A DNA stretch of 64,000 nucleotides from Ecdyonurus torrentis. Taxonomy: Eukaryota > Arthropoda > Insecta > Ephemeroptera > Heptageniidae. A program made the position numbers and the translations under genes. The DNA lies in contig OX439134.1 of the NCBI GenBank assembly GCA_949318235.1, positions 24,252,662 through 24,316,661 of the forward strand, in the 5' to 3' direction. Within the stretch, counting starts at the first letter, position 1. Every line of letters begins with the position of its first letter. Under the pieces are notes generated by a model. That model was not told where the DNA came from. It worked only from the letters and a program-made list of their open reading frames with translations, and did not search any database. Shown here one piece after another: positions 49,267 to 60,698 of the stretch.

Positions 49267-50193
49267 TACACTACTAAAGTCATGTTAATAGTCAGTGATG
49301 ACGTCACATATCTACTACGTAAACAACTAAAGTCAAGTTGATAGTCATTGATGACGTAACTTATCTACTGCTTCAATACTAAACTCAAGATGGAAGTCAG
49401 TGATGGCGTCACTTATATACTACATACATTAATAAAGTTAAGTTTATAGTCAGTCTCTACTTCATACACAACTAAAGTCAAGTTGAAAAACAATTATGAC
49501 GTAGCTTATCGACGTCATTAAATACTCATGTCAAGTTGATAGTCAGTGATGATGTCAATTATCTACTTCATTCGCTACAAAAGTCAAGATGAAATTTAGT
49601 AATAACGTCACTTATCTACTCCATACAGAACTAAAGTCAATTTGATAATCAGTGATGACGTCATTTATCTACTTCATACACTCCTAAAGTCAAGTTGATA
49701 GTCAGTGATGACGTCACATATCTACTTCATCAATACAAAAATAAAGTTGGAAGTCAGTGATGGCGTCACTTATCTACTACATACAAAAGTAAAGTCAAGA
49801 TGATAGTCAGTGATGACGTCACATATATGCTTCATACACTACTAAAGACAAGTTGAAAGTCAGTGATGACGTCACTTATCTACTTTATACACAACTGAAG
49901 TCAAGATGGTAGTTAGTGATGACGTCACATATCTACTTCATACACAACTAAAGTCAAGTTAATAGTCAGTAATGACGTCACTTATTTACTTCATACATTA
50001 CTGAAGTTAAATTGATAGTCAGTGATAACGTCACATATCTACTTCATGCACAACTAAAGTCAAGTTGATAGTCAATCATAAAGTCACTTATCTACTTCAT
50101 ACAACACCAAAATCAAGTTGGTAGTCAGTGATGGCGTCACTTATCTACTTCATAAACTACTAAAATCAAAATAGTAGTCATTGATGGCGTCAC
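49267..50193 (+). repeat. Satellite B block 9 (short, ~17.5 monomers)
   Basis: Duplicate of 43,813-44,739 with the same 927-bp length. Contains an empty insertion target at 49,990. Confidence 0.95.
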
Positions 50194-50913
50194 GATTTTT
50201 GATGATATCTCAGAAACTAATAATGCTACAGACTTGCGGTTTAAAATGAAATGCATCTCTTTGAATTGTCTAATGAAAAGGTTATTACACTTTAGTTGCA
50301 AAAAATAAAACTTTCTTAATTTTTTAAAATTTAGTATTTTCTTACCGAAGTCTATAGCATTGTAGCCCATATGAAGAAGAAAAAAGTTTGTAACTCGAGT
50401 TCTAATTGAGATTGAAAGTTGTGTTTTTTAAAATAAAGTGATGCAAAACGCTCTATAGTACTAAATTCTCCTCTAGAAACAAAATTGAGAAAAATACTTT
50501 TTCAAAAAAAAATTGTGTTTTTCAGATTCTGAAAACAATTTATGATGATATCTCAGAAACTAATAATGCTACAGACTTACGGTTTGAACTGAAATGTATT
50601 ACTTTGAAATGTCTTATGAAAAGTTTATCACACTTTAGTCGCAAAAAATAAAACTTTCTCAGTTTTTGAGAATTTTCGTATTTTCTTTGCGAAGTCTACA
50701 GCATTGTAGCCCATATGAAGAAAAAAAAAGTTTGTAACTCGAGTTCTAATTTAGATGGAAAAATGCGGTTTTGAAATAAAGTGATGCAAAACGCTCTATA
50801 GTACTAAATTCACCTCTAGAAACAAAATTAAAAAAATAATTTAAAAAAAAAATTGTGTTTTTCAGATTCTAAAAACGAGTTTTGATGATATCTCAGAAAC
50901 TAATAATGCTACA
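50194..50913 (+). repeat. Satellite A block, 2 monomers + 36 bp
   Basis: Duplicate of 44,740-45,459, including its private GTCTAATGAAAAGG, AATTTATGATG and CTTTGCGAAG variants. Confidence 0.95.
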
Positions 50914-52631
50914 TACACTACTAAAGTCATGTTAATAGTCAGTGATGACGTAACATATCTACTACGTAAACAACTAAAGTCAAGTTGATAGTCATTGATG
51001 ACGTCACTTATCTACTGCTTCAATACTAAACTCAAGATGGAAGTCAGTGATGGCGTCACTTATATTCTACATACATTACTAAAGTTAAGTTTATAGTCAA
51101 ACTCTACTTCATACACAATTTAAGTCAAGTTGAAAAACAATTATGACGTAGCTTATCGACGTCATTAAATACTCATGTCAAGTTGATAGTCAGTGATGAT
51201 GTCACTTATCTACTTCATTCACTACAAAAGTCAAGATGAAATTTAGTAATAACGTCACTTATCTACTCCATACAGAACTAAAGTCAATTTGATAATCAGT
51301 GATGACGTCATTTATCTACTTCATACACTCCTAAAGTCAAGTTGATAATCAGTGATGACGTCACTTCTCTACTTCATACACTACTAATGTCAAGTTGATA
51401 AACAGTTATGACGTCACTTCTCTACTTCATACGAAACTAAAGTCATGTTGAAAAACAATTGTGACGTAACTTATCGACTTCATTAAATACTAAAGTCAAG
51501 TTGATAGTCAGTGATGACGTCACATATATGCTTCATACACTACTAAGGACAAGTTATTAGTCAGTGATGACGTCACTTATCTACTCTATACACTCCTAAA
51601 GTCAAGTTGATATTCAGTGATGACGTCACTTATCTACTTCATCAATAAAAAAATAAAGTCAGAAGTCAGTGATGGCGTCACTTATCTACTACTTACATAA
51701 CTTAAATCAAGTTGATAGTCAGTGATGACGTCACATATCTACTTCATACACTACTAAAGTCAAGATGATAGTCAGTGATGACGTCACATATCTACTTCAT
51801 ACACTACTAAAGACAAATTAAAAGTCAGTGATGACGTCGCTTATCTACTTCATACAGAACAAAACTCAAATTGATAGTCAGTGATGACGTCACTTTTCTA
51901 CTTCATACACTACTAAAGTCAATTTGATATTCAGTGATGACGATGCATTTCTACTTCATATACTACTAAAGTCAAGTTGATAGTGATTGCTTCACTTATC
52001 TACTTCATATACCACTAAAGTCAAGTTGATAGTCAGTGATGACTTCACTTATCTTTTCTATACACTACTAAAGTCAAGTTGATAGTCAGTGATGGCGTAA
52101 CTTATCTCCTTCATAAACTACTAAAGTCAAGATGATAGTCAGTGATAACGCCATATATGGATTTCATACACTACTAAAGTCAAGTTTAAAAACAATTATG
52201 ACATAACTTATCGACTTCATATAATACTAAAGTCAAGTTGATAGTCAGTGATGACGTCACATATCTGCTTCATACGCTACTAAATACTAGTTGATAGTTA
52301 GTGATAACGTCACTTATCTACTTTATACACAACTAAAGTCAAGATGATAGTTAGTGATGACGTCACATATCTACTTCATACACAACTAAAGTCAAGTTAA
52401 TAGTCAGTAATGACGTCACTTATTTACTTCATACATTACTGAAGTTAAATTGATAGTCAGTGATTACGTCACATATCTACTTCATACACAACTAAAGTCA
52501 AGTTGATAGTCAATGATAAAGTCACTTATCTACTTCATACAACACCAAAATCAAGTTGGTAGTCAGTGATGGCGTCACTTATCTACTTCATAAACTACTA
52601 AAATCAAAATAGTAGTCATTGATGGCGTCAC
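50914..52631 (+). repeat. Satellite B block 10, about 32 monomers
   Basis: Duplicate of 45,460-47,177, including CATACGAAACTAAAG. Contains an empty insertion target at 52,428. Confidence 0.95.
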
Positions 52632-53690
52632 GATATTTTAATGATATCTCAGAAACTAATAATGCTACAGACTTGCGGTTTAAAATGAAATGCATCTCTT
52701 TGAATTGTCTTATGAAAAGGTTATTACACTTTAGTTGCAAAAAATAAAACTTTCTTAATTTTAAAATTTAGTATTTTCTTACCGAAGTCTATAGCATTGT
52801 AGCCTATATGAAGAAGAAAAAAGTTTGTAACTCGAGTTCTAATTGAGATGGAAAATTGTGGTTTTGAAATAAAGTGATGCAAAACGCTCTATAGTACTAA
52901 ATTCACCTTTAGAAACAAAATTGAGAAAAATAATTTTTCCATAAAAATTGTGTTTTTCAGATTCTGAAAACGATTTTTGATGATATCTCAGAAACAAATA
53001 ATGCTACAGACTTACGGTTTGAACTGAAATGTATCACTTTGAAATGTCTTATGAAAAGTTTATTACACTTTAGTCGCAAAAAATAAAACTTTCTCAGTTT
53101 TTGAGAATTTTCGTATTTTCTTAGCGAAGTCTATAGCATTGTAGCCCATATGAAGAAGAAAAAAGTTTGTAACTCTAGTTCTAATTAAGATGGATAGTTG
53201 CGGTTTTGAAATAAAGTGATGCAAAACGCTCTATAGTACTAAATTCACATCTAGAAACAAAATTGAGAAAAATAATTTTTCCAAAAAAATTGTGTTTTTC
53301 AGATTCTGAAAACGATTTTTGATGATATCTCAGAAACTAATAATGCTACAGACTTACGGTTTGAACTGAAATGTATCACTTTGAAATGTCTTATGAAAAA
53401 ATTATTACACTTTAGTCGCAAAAAATAAAACTTTCTCAGTTTTTGAAAATTTTTGTATTTTCTTATCGAAGTCTACAGCATTGTAGCCCATATGAAGAAA
53501 AAAAAGTTTGTAACTCGAGTTCTAATTTAGATGGAAAGCTGCAGTTTTGAAATAAAGTGATGAAAAACGCACTATAGTACTAAATTCACCTCTAGAAACA
53601 AAATTGAACAAATAATTTTTAAAAAAAAATTGTGTTTTTCAGATTCTGAAAACGAATTTTGATGATATCTCAGAAACAAATAATGCTACA
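52632..53690 (+). repeat. Satellite A block, 3 monomers + 36 bp
   Basis: Boundary monomer with CGATATTTTAATG, then a GGATAGTTGCGG monomer, then the terminal type (CTGCAGTTTTG in place of CTGCGGTTTTG, TTGAACAAATAA). The last ~90 bp belong to the 3,163-bp duplication. Confidence 0.95.
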
Positions 53691-56600
53691 TACACTACTA
53701 AAGTCATGTTAATAATCAGTGATGACGTCACTTCTCTACTTCATTTACTACTAAAGTCAAATTGATAGTCAGAGATGACGTAACATATTTACTACGTAAA
53801 CAACTTACGTCAAGTTGATAGTCAGTGATGATGTCACTTATCTACTTCATTCACTACAAAAGTCAAGATGAAATTTAGTAATAACGTCACTTATCTACTC
53901 CATACAGAACTAAAGTCAATTCGATAATCAGTGATGACGTTACTTATCTACTTCATACATTCCTAAAGTCAAGTTGATAGTCAGTGATGACGTCACATAT
54001 CTACTACATATACAACTAAAGTCAGGTTGATAGTCAGTGATGACGTCACTTATCTACTTCATCAATACAAAAATAAAGTTGGAAGTCAGTGATGGCGTCA
54101 CTTATCTACTACATACATAACTAAAGTCAAGATGATAGTCAGTGATGACGTCACATATATGCTTCATACACTACTAAAGACAAGTTGATAGTCAGTAATG
54201 ACGTCACTTATCTACTTTATACACAACTAAAGTCAAGTTGATAATCAGTGATGACGTCACTTCTCTACTTCATACACTACTAATGTCAAGTTGATAAACA
54301 GTTATGACGTCACTTCTCTACTTCATACACAACTAAAGTCATGTTGAAAAACAATTGTGACGTAACTTATCGACTTCAATTAATACTAAAGTCAAGTTGA
54401 TAGTCAGTGATGACGTCACATATATGCTTCATACTTTCCTAAAGTCAAGTTGATAGTCAGTGATGACGTCACATATCTACTACATATACAACTAAAGTCA
54501 GGTTGATAGTCAGTGATGACGTCACTTATCTACTTCATCAATACAAAAATAAAGTTGGAAGTCAGTGATGGCGTCACTTATCTACTACATACATAACTAA
54601 AGTCAAGATGATAGTCAGTGTTGACGTCCCTTATCTATATCATTCACCACAAAAGTGAAGATGATATTTAGTAATAACGTCACTTATCTACTTCATACAC
54701 AACTAAAGTCAAGTTGATAAACAGTTATGACGTCACTTCTCTACTTCATACACAACTAAAGTCATGTTGAAAAACAATTTTGACGTAACTTATCGACTTC
54801 ATTAAATACTAAAGTCAAGTTGATAGTCAGTGATGACGTCACATATATGCTTCATACACTACTAAGGACAAGTTATTAGTCAGTGATGACGTCACTTATC
54901 TACTCTATACACTCCTAAAGTCAAGTTGATATTCAGTGATGACGTCACTTATCTACTTCATCAATAAAAAAATAAAGTCAGAAGTCAGTGATGGCGTCAC
55001 TTATCTACTACTTACATAACTTAAATCAAGTTGATAGTCAGTAATGACGTCACATATCTACTTCATACACTACTAAAGTCAAGATGATAGTCAGTGATGA
55101 CGTCACATATCTACTTCATACACTACTAAAGACAAATTAAAAGTCAGTGATGACGTCGCTTATCTACTTCATACAGAACAAAACTCAAATTGATAGTCAG
55201 TGATGACGTCCCTTTTCTACTTCATACACTACTAAAGTCAAATTGATATTCAGTGATGACGATGCATTTCTACTTCATATACTACTAAAGTCAAGTTGAT
55301 AGTGATTGCGTCACTTATCTACTTCATATACCACTAAAGTCAAGTTGATAGTCAGTGATGACTTCACTTATCTTTTCTATACACTACTAAAGTCAAGTTG
55401 ATAGTCAGTGATGGCGTAACTTATCTCCTTCATAAACTACTAAAGTCAAGATTATAGTCAGTGATAACGTCATATATGGATTTCATACACTACTAAAGTC
55501 AAGTTTAAAAACAATTATGACATAACTTATCGACTTCATATAATACTAAAGTCAAGTTGATAGTCAGTGATGATGTCACATATCTGCTTCATACACTACT
55601 AAAGTCAAGATGATAGTCAGTGATGACGTCACATATCTACTTCATACACTACTAAAGACAAATTAAAAGTCAGTGATGACGTCGCTTATCTACTTCATAC
55701 AGAACAAAACTCAAATTGATAGTCAGTGATGACGTCACTTTTCTACTTCATACACTACTAAAGTCAAATTGATATTCAGTGATGACGATGCATTTCTACT
55801 TCATATACTACTAAAGTCAAGTTGATAGTGATTGCGTCACTTATCTACTTCATATACCACTAAAGTTAAGTTGATAGTCAGTGATGACTTCACTTATCTT
55901 TTCTATACACTACTAAAGTCAAGTTGATAGTCAGTGATGGCGTAACTTATCTCCTTCATAAACTACTAAAGTCAAGATGATAGTCAGTGATAACGTCATA
56001 TATGGATTTCATACACTACTAAAGTCAAGTTTAAAAACAATTATGACATAACTTATCGACTTCATATAATACTAAAGTTAAGTTGATAGTCAGTGATGAC
56101 GTCACATATCTGCTTCATACGCTACTAAATACTAGTTGATAGTTAGTGATAACGTCACTTATCTACTTTATACACAACTAAAGTCAAGATAATAGTTAGT
56201 GATGACGTCACATATCTACTTCATACACAACTAAAGTCAAGTTAATAGTCAGTAATGACGTCACTTATTTACTTCATACATTACTGAAGTTAAATTGATA
56301 GTCAGTGATTACGTCACATATCTACTTCATACACAACTAAAGTCAAGTTGATAGTCAATGATAAAGTCACTTATCTACTTCATACAACACCAAAATCAAG
56401 TTGGTAGTCAGTGATGGCGTCACTTATCTACTTCATAAACTACTAAAATCAAAATAGTAGTCATTGATGGCGTCACGAATTTTGATAATATCTCAGAAAC
56501 TAATAATGCTACAGACTTGCGGTTTAAAATGAAATGCATCTCTTTGAATTGTCTTATGAAAAGGTTATTACACTTTAGTTGCAAAAAATAAAACTTTCTT

Positions 56601-56765
56601 AATTTTTTAAAATTTAGTATTTTCTTACCGAAGTCTATAGCATTGTAGCCTATATGAAGAAGAAAAAAGTTTGTAACTCGAGTTCTAATTGAAATGGAAA
56701 GTTGTGGTTTTGAAATAAAGTGATGCAAAACGCTCTATAGTACTAAATTCACCTTTAGAAACAAA
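53603..56765 (+). repeat. 3,163-bp tandem duplication, copy 1
   Basis: Matches 56,766-59,928 at a constant 3,163-bp offset. Both copies share the unusual fusion GTTAATAATCAGTG just after the A-to-B junction, where several B monomers seen in other blocks are missing. The unit runs from TTGAACAAATAA in a terminal A monomer to the same register in a boundary A monomer. Confidence 0.9.
53691..56476 (+). repeat. Satellite B block 11, about 52 monomers
   Basis: 2,786 bp. Begins with the shortened entry (GTTAATAATCAG) and has a single copy of the TGTTGACGTCCC segment (54,622). The later part has a second run of the AAGACAAATT...GACGATGCATTTC monomers (55,127 and 55,657), an internal expansion. Confidence 0.95.
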
Positions 56766-56853
56766 ATTGAACAAATAATTTTTAAAAAAAAATTGTGTTT
56801 TTCAGATTCTGAAAACGAATTTTGATGATATCTCAGAAACAAATAATGCTACA
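56477..56853 (+). repeat. Satellite A block, single hybrid monomer + 35 bp
   Basis: The smallest A block, 377 bp. Its left part is the boundary monomer (GACTTGCGG, TTGAAATGG, TTCACCTTTAG) and its right part is the terminal monomer (TTGAACAAATAA, CGAATTTTG, AATGCTACA). The switch is at about 56,750-56,766, so the block is the direct product of one crossover between two A monomers. Confidence 0.95.
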
Positions 56854-59800
56854 TACACTACTAAAGTCATGTTAATAATCAGTGATGACGTCACTTCTCT
56901 ACTTCATTTACTACTAAAGTCAAGTTGATAGTCAGAGATGACGTAACATATTTACTACGTAAACAACTTACGTCAAGTTGATAGTCAGTGATGATGTCAC
57001 TTATCTACTTCATTCACTACAAAAGTCAAGATGAAATTTAGTAATAACGTCACTTATCTACTCCATACAGAACTAAAGTCAATTCGATAATCAGTGATGA
57101 CGTTACTTATCTACTTCATACATTCCTAAAGTCAAGTTGATAGTCAGTGATGACGTCACATATCTACTACATATACAACTAAAGTCAGGTTGATAGTCAG
57201 TGATGACGTCACTTATCTACTTCATCAATACAAAAATTAAGTTGGAAGTTAGTGATGGCGTCACTTATCTACTACATACATAACTAAAGTCAAGATGATA
57301 GTCAGTGATGACGTCACATATATGCTTCATACACTACTAAAGACAAGTTGATAGTCAGTAATGACGTCACTTATCTACTTTATACACAACTAAAGTCAAG
57401 TTGATAATCAGTGATGACGTCACTTCTCTACTTCATACACTACTAATGTCAAGTTGATAAACAGTTATGACGTCACTTCTCTACTTCATACACAACTAAA
57501 GTCATGTTGAAAAACAATTGTGACGTAACTTATCGACTTCAATTAATACTAAAGTCAAGTTGATAGTCAGTGATGACGTCACATATATGCTTCATACTTT
57601 CCTAAAGTCAAGTTGATAGTCAGTGATGACGTCACATATCTACTACATATACAACTAAAGTCAGGTTGATAGTCAGTGATGACGTCACTTATCTACTTCA
57701 TCAATACAAAAATAAAGTTGGAAGTCAGTGATGGCGTCACTTATCTACTACATACATAACTAAAGTCAAGATGATAGTCAGTGTTGACGTCCCTTATCTA
57801 TATCATTCACCACAAAAGTGAAGATGATATTTAGTAATAACGTCACTTATCTACTTCATACACAACTAAAGTCAAGTTGATAAACAGTTATGACGTCACT
57901 TCTCTACTTCATACACAACTAAAGTCATGTTGAAAAACAATTTTGACGTAACTTATCGACTTCATTAAATACTAAAGTCAAGTTGATAGTCAGTGATGAC
58001 GTCACATATATGCTTCATACACTACTAAGGACAAGTTATTAGTCAGTGATGACGTCACTTATCTACTCTATACACTCCTAAAGTCAAGTTGATATTCAGT
58101 GATGACGTCACTTATCTACTTCATCAATAAAAAAATAAAGTCAGAAGTCAGTGATGGCGTCACTTATCTACTACTTACATAACTTAAATCAAGTTGATAG
58201 TCAGTAATGACGTCACATATCTACTTCATACACTACTAAAGTCAAGATGATAGTCAGTGATGACGTCACATATCTACTTCATACACTACTAAAGACAAAT
58301 TAAAAGTCAGTGATGACGTCGCTTATCTACTTCATACAGAACAAAACTCAAATTGATAGTCAGTGATGACGTCACTTTTCTACTTCATACACTACTAAAG
58401 TCAAATTGATATTCAGTGATGACGATGCATTTCTACTTCATATACTACTAAAGTCAAGTTGATAGTGATTGCGTCACTTATCTACTTCATATACCACTAA
58501 AGTCAAGTTGATAGTCAGTGATGACTTCACTTATCTTTTCTATACACTACTAAAGTCAAGTTGATAGTCAGTGATGGCGTAACTTATCTCCTTCATAAGC
58601 TACTAAAGTCAAGATGATAGTCAGTGATAACGTCATATATGGATTTCATACACTACTAAAGTCAAGTTTAAAAACAATTATGACATAACTTATCGACTTC
58701 ATATAATACTAAAGTCAAGTTGATAGTCAGTGATGATGTCACATATCTGCTTCATACACTACTAAAGTCAAGATGATAGTCAGTGATGACGTCACATATC
58801 TACTTCATACACTACTAAAGACAAATTAAAAGTCAGTGATGACGTCGCTTATCTACTTCATACAGAACAAAACTCAAATTGATAGTCAGTGATGACGTCA
58901 CTTTTCTACTTCATACACTACTAAAGTCAAATTGATATTCAGTGATGACGATGCATTTCTACTTCATATACTACTAAAGTCAAGTTGATAGTGATTGCGT
59001 CACTTATCTACTTCATATACCACTAAAGTTAAGTTGATAGTCAGTGATGACTTCACTTATCTTTTCTATACACTACTAAAGTCAAGTTGATAGTCAGTGA
59101 TGGCGTAACTTATCTCCTTCATAAACTACTAAAGTCAAGATGATAGTCAGTGATAACGTCATATATGGATTTCATACACTACTAAAGTCAAGTTTAAAAA
59201 CAATTATGACATAACTTATCGACTTCATATAATACTAAAGTTAAGTTGATAGTCAGTGATGACGTCACATATCTGCTTCATACGCTACTAAATACTAGTT
59301 GATAGTTAGTGATAACGTCACTTATCTACTTTATACACAACTAAAGTCAAGATAATAGTTAGTGATGACGTCACATATCTACTTCATACACAACTAAAGT
59401 CAAGTTAATAGTCAGTAATGACGTCACTTATTTACTTCATACATTACTGAAGTTAAATTGATAGTCAGTGATTACGTCACATATCTACTTCATACACAAC
59501 TAAAGTCAAGTTGATAGTCAATGATAAAGTCACTTATCTACTTCATACAACACCAAAATCAAGTTGGTAGTCAGTGATGGCGTCACTTATCTACTTCATA
59601 AACTACTAAAATCAAAATAGTAGTCATTGATGGCGTCACGAATTTTGATAATATCTCAGAAACTAATAATGCTACAGACTTGCGGTTTAAAATGAAATGC
59701 ATCTCTTTGAATTGTCTTATGAAAAGGTTATTACACTTTAGTTGCAAAAAATAAAACTTTCTTAATTTTTTAAAATTTAGTATTTTCTTACCGAAGTCTA

Positions 59801-59928
59801 TAGCATTGTAGCCTATATGAAGAAGAAAAAAGTTTGTAACTCGAGTTCTAATTGAAATGGAAAGTTGTGGTTTTGAAATAAAGTGATGCAAAACGCTCTA
59901 TAGTACTAAATTCACCTTTAGAAACAAA
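56766..59928 (+). repeat. 3,163-bp tandem duplication, copy 2
   Basis: Partner of 53,603-56,765. Substitutions between copies are rare, such as ATAAGCTACT near 58,596 against ATAAACTACT and CAAAAATTAAG near 57,231 against CAAAAATAAAG. Confidence 0.9.
56854..59639 (+). repeat. Satellite B block 12, about 52 monomers
   Basis: Same length and monomer order as block 11, including the shortened entry and the later internal expansion. Empty insertion target at 59,436. Confidence 0.95.
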
Positions 59929-60698
59929 ATTGAGAAAAATAATTTTTCCATAAAAATTGTGTTTTTCAGATTCTGAAAACGAATTTTGATGATATCTCAG
60001 AAACAAATAATGCTAGAGACTTACGGTTTGAACTGAAATGTATCACTTTGAAATGTCTTATGAAAAGTTTATTACACTTTAGTCGCAAAAAATAAAACTT
60101 TCTCAGTTTTTGAGAATTTTCGTATTTTCTTAGCGAAGTCTATAGCATTGTAGCCCATATGAAGAAGAAAAAAGTTTGTAACTCTAGTTCTAATTAAGAT
60201 GGATAGTTGCGGTTTTGAAATAAAGTGATGCAAAACGCTCTATAGTACTAAATTCACATCTAGAAACAAAATTGAGAAAAATAATTTTTCAAAAAAAATT
60301 GTGTTTTTCAGATTCTGAAAACGATTTTTGATGATATCTCAGAAACTAATAATGCTACAGACTTACGGTTTGAACTGAAATGTATCACTTTGAAATGTCT
60401 TATGAAAAAATTATTACACTTTAGTCGCAAAAAATAAAACTTTCTCAGTTTTTGAAAATTTTTGTATTTTCTTATCGAAGTCTACAGCATTGTAGCCCAT
60501 ATGAAGAAAAAAAATTTGTAACTCGAGTTCTAATTTAGATGGAAAGCTGCGGTTTTGAAATAAAGTGATGAAAAACGCACTATAGTACTAAATTCACCTC
60601 TAGAAACAAAATTGAACAAATAATTTTTAAAAAAAAATTGTGTTTTTCAGATTCTGAAAACGAATTTTGATGATATCTCAGAAACAAATAATGCTACA
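59640..60698 (+). repeat. Satellite A block, 3 monomers + 36 bp
   Basis: Boundary monomer (TTGATAATATCTC), a GCTAGAGAC monomer with GGATAGTTGCGG, and the terminal type with GCACTATAGTAC. It corresponds to 27,311-28,370 at a 32.3-kb offset. Confidence 0.95.

Larger units (their letters stand above)
47584..53037 (+). repeat. 5,454-bp tandem duplication, copy 2
   Basis: Partner of 42,130-47,583. Few substitutions separate the copies; for example GATGTCTCAG near 47,871 against GATATCTCAG, CATTAATAAAG near 49,428 against CATTACTAAAG, and TTCATACATTACTG against TTCATACTTTACTG in block 8. Confidence 0.9.
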
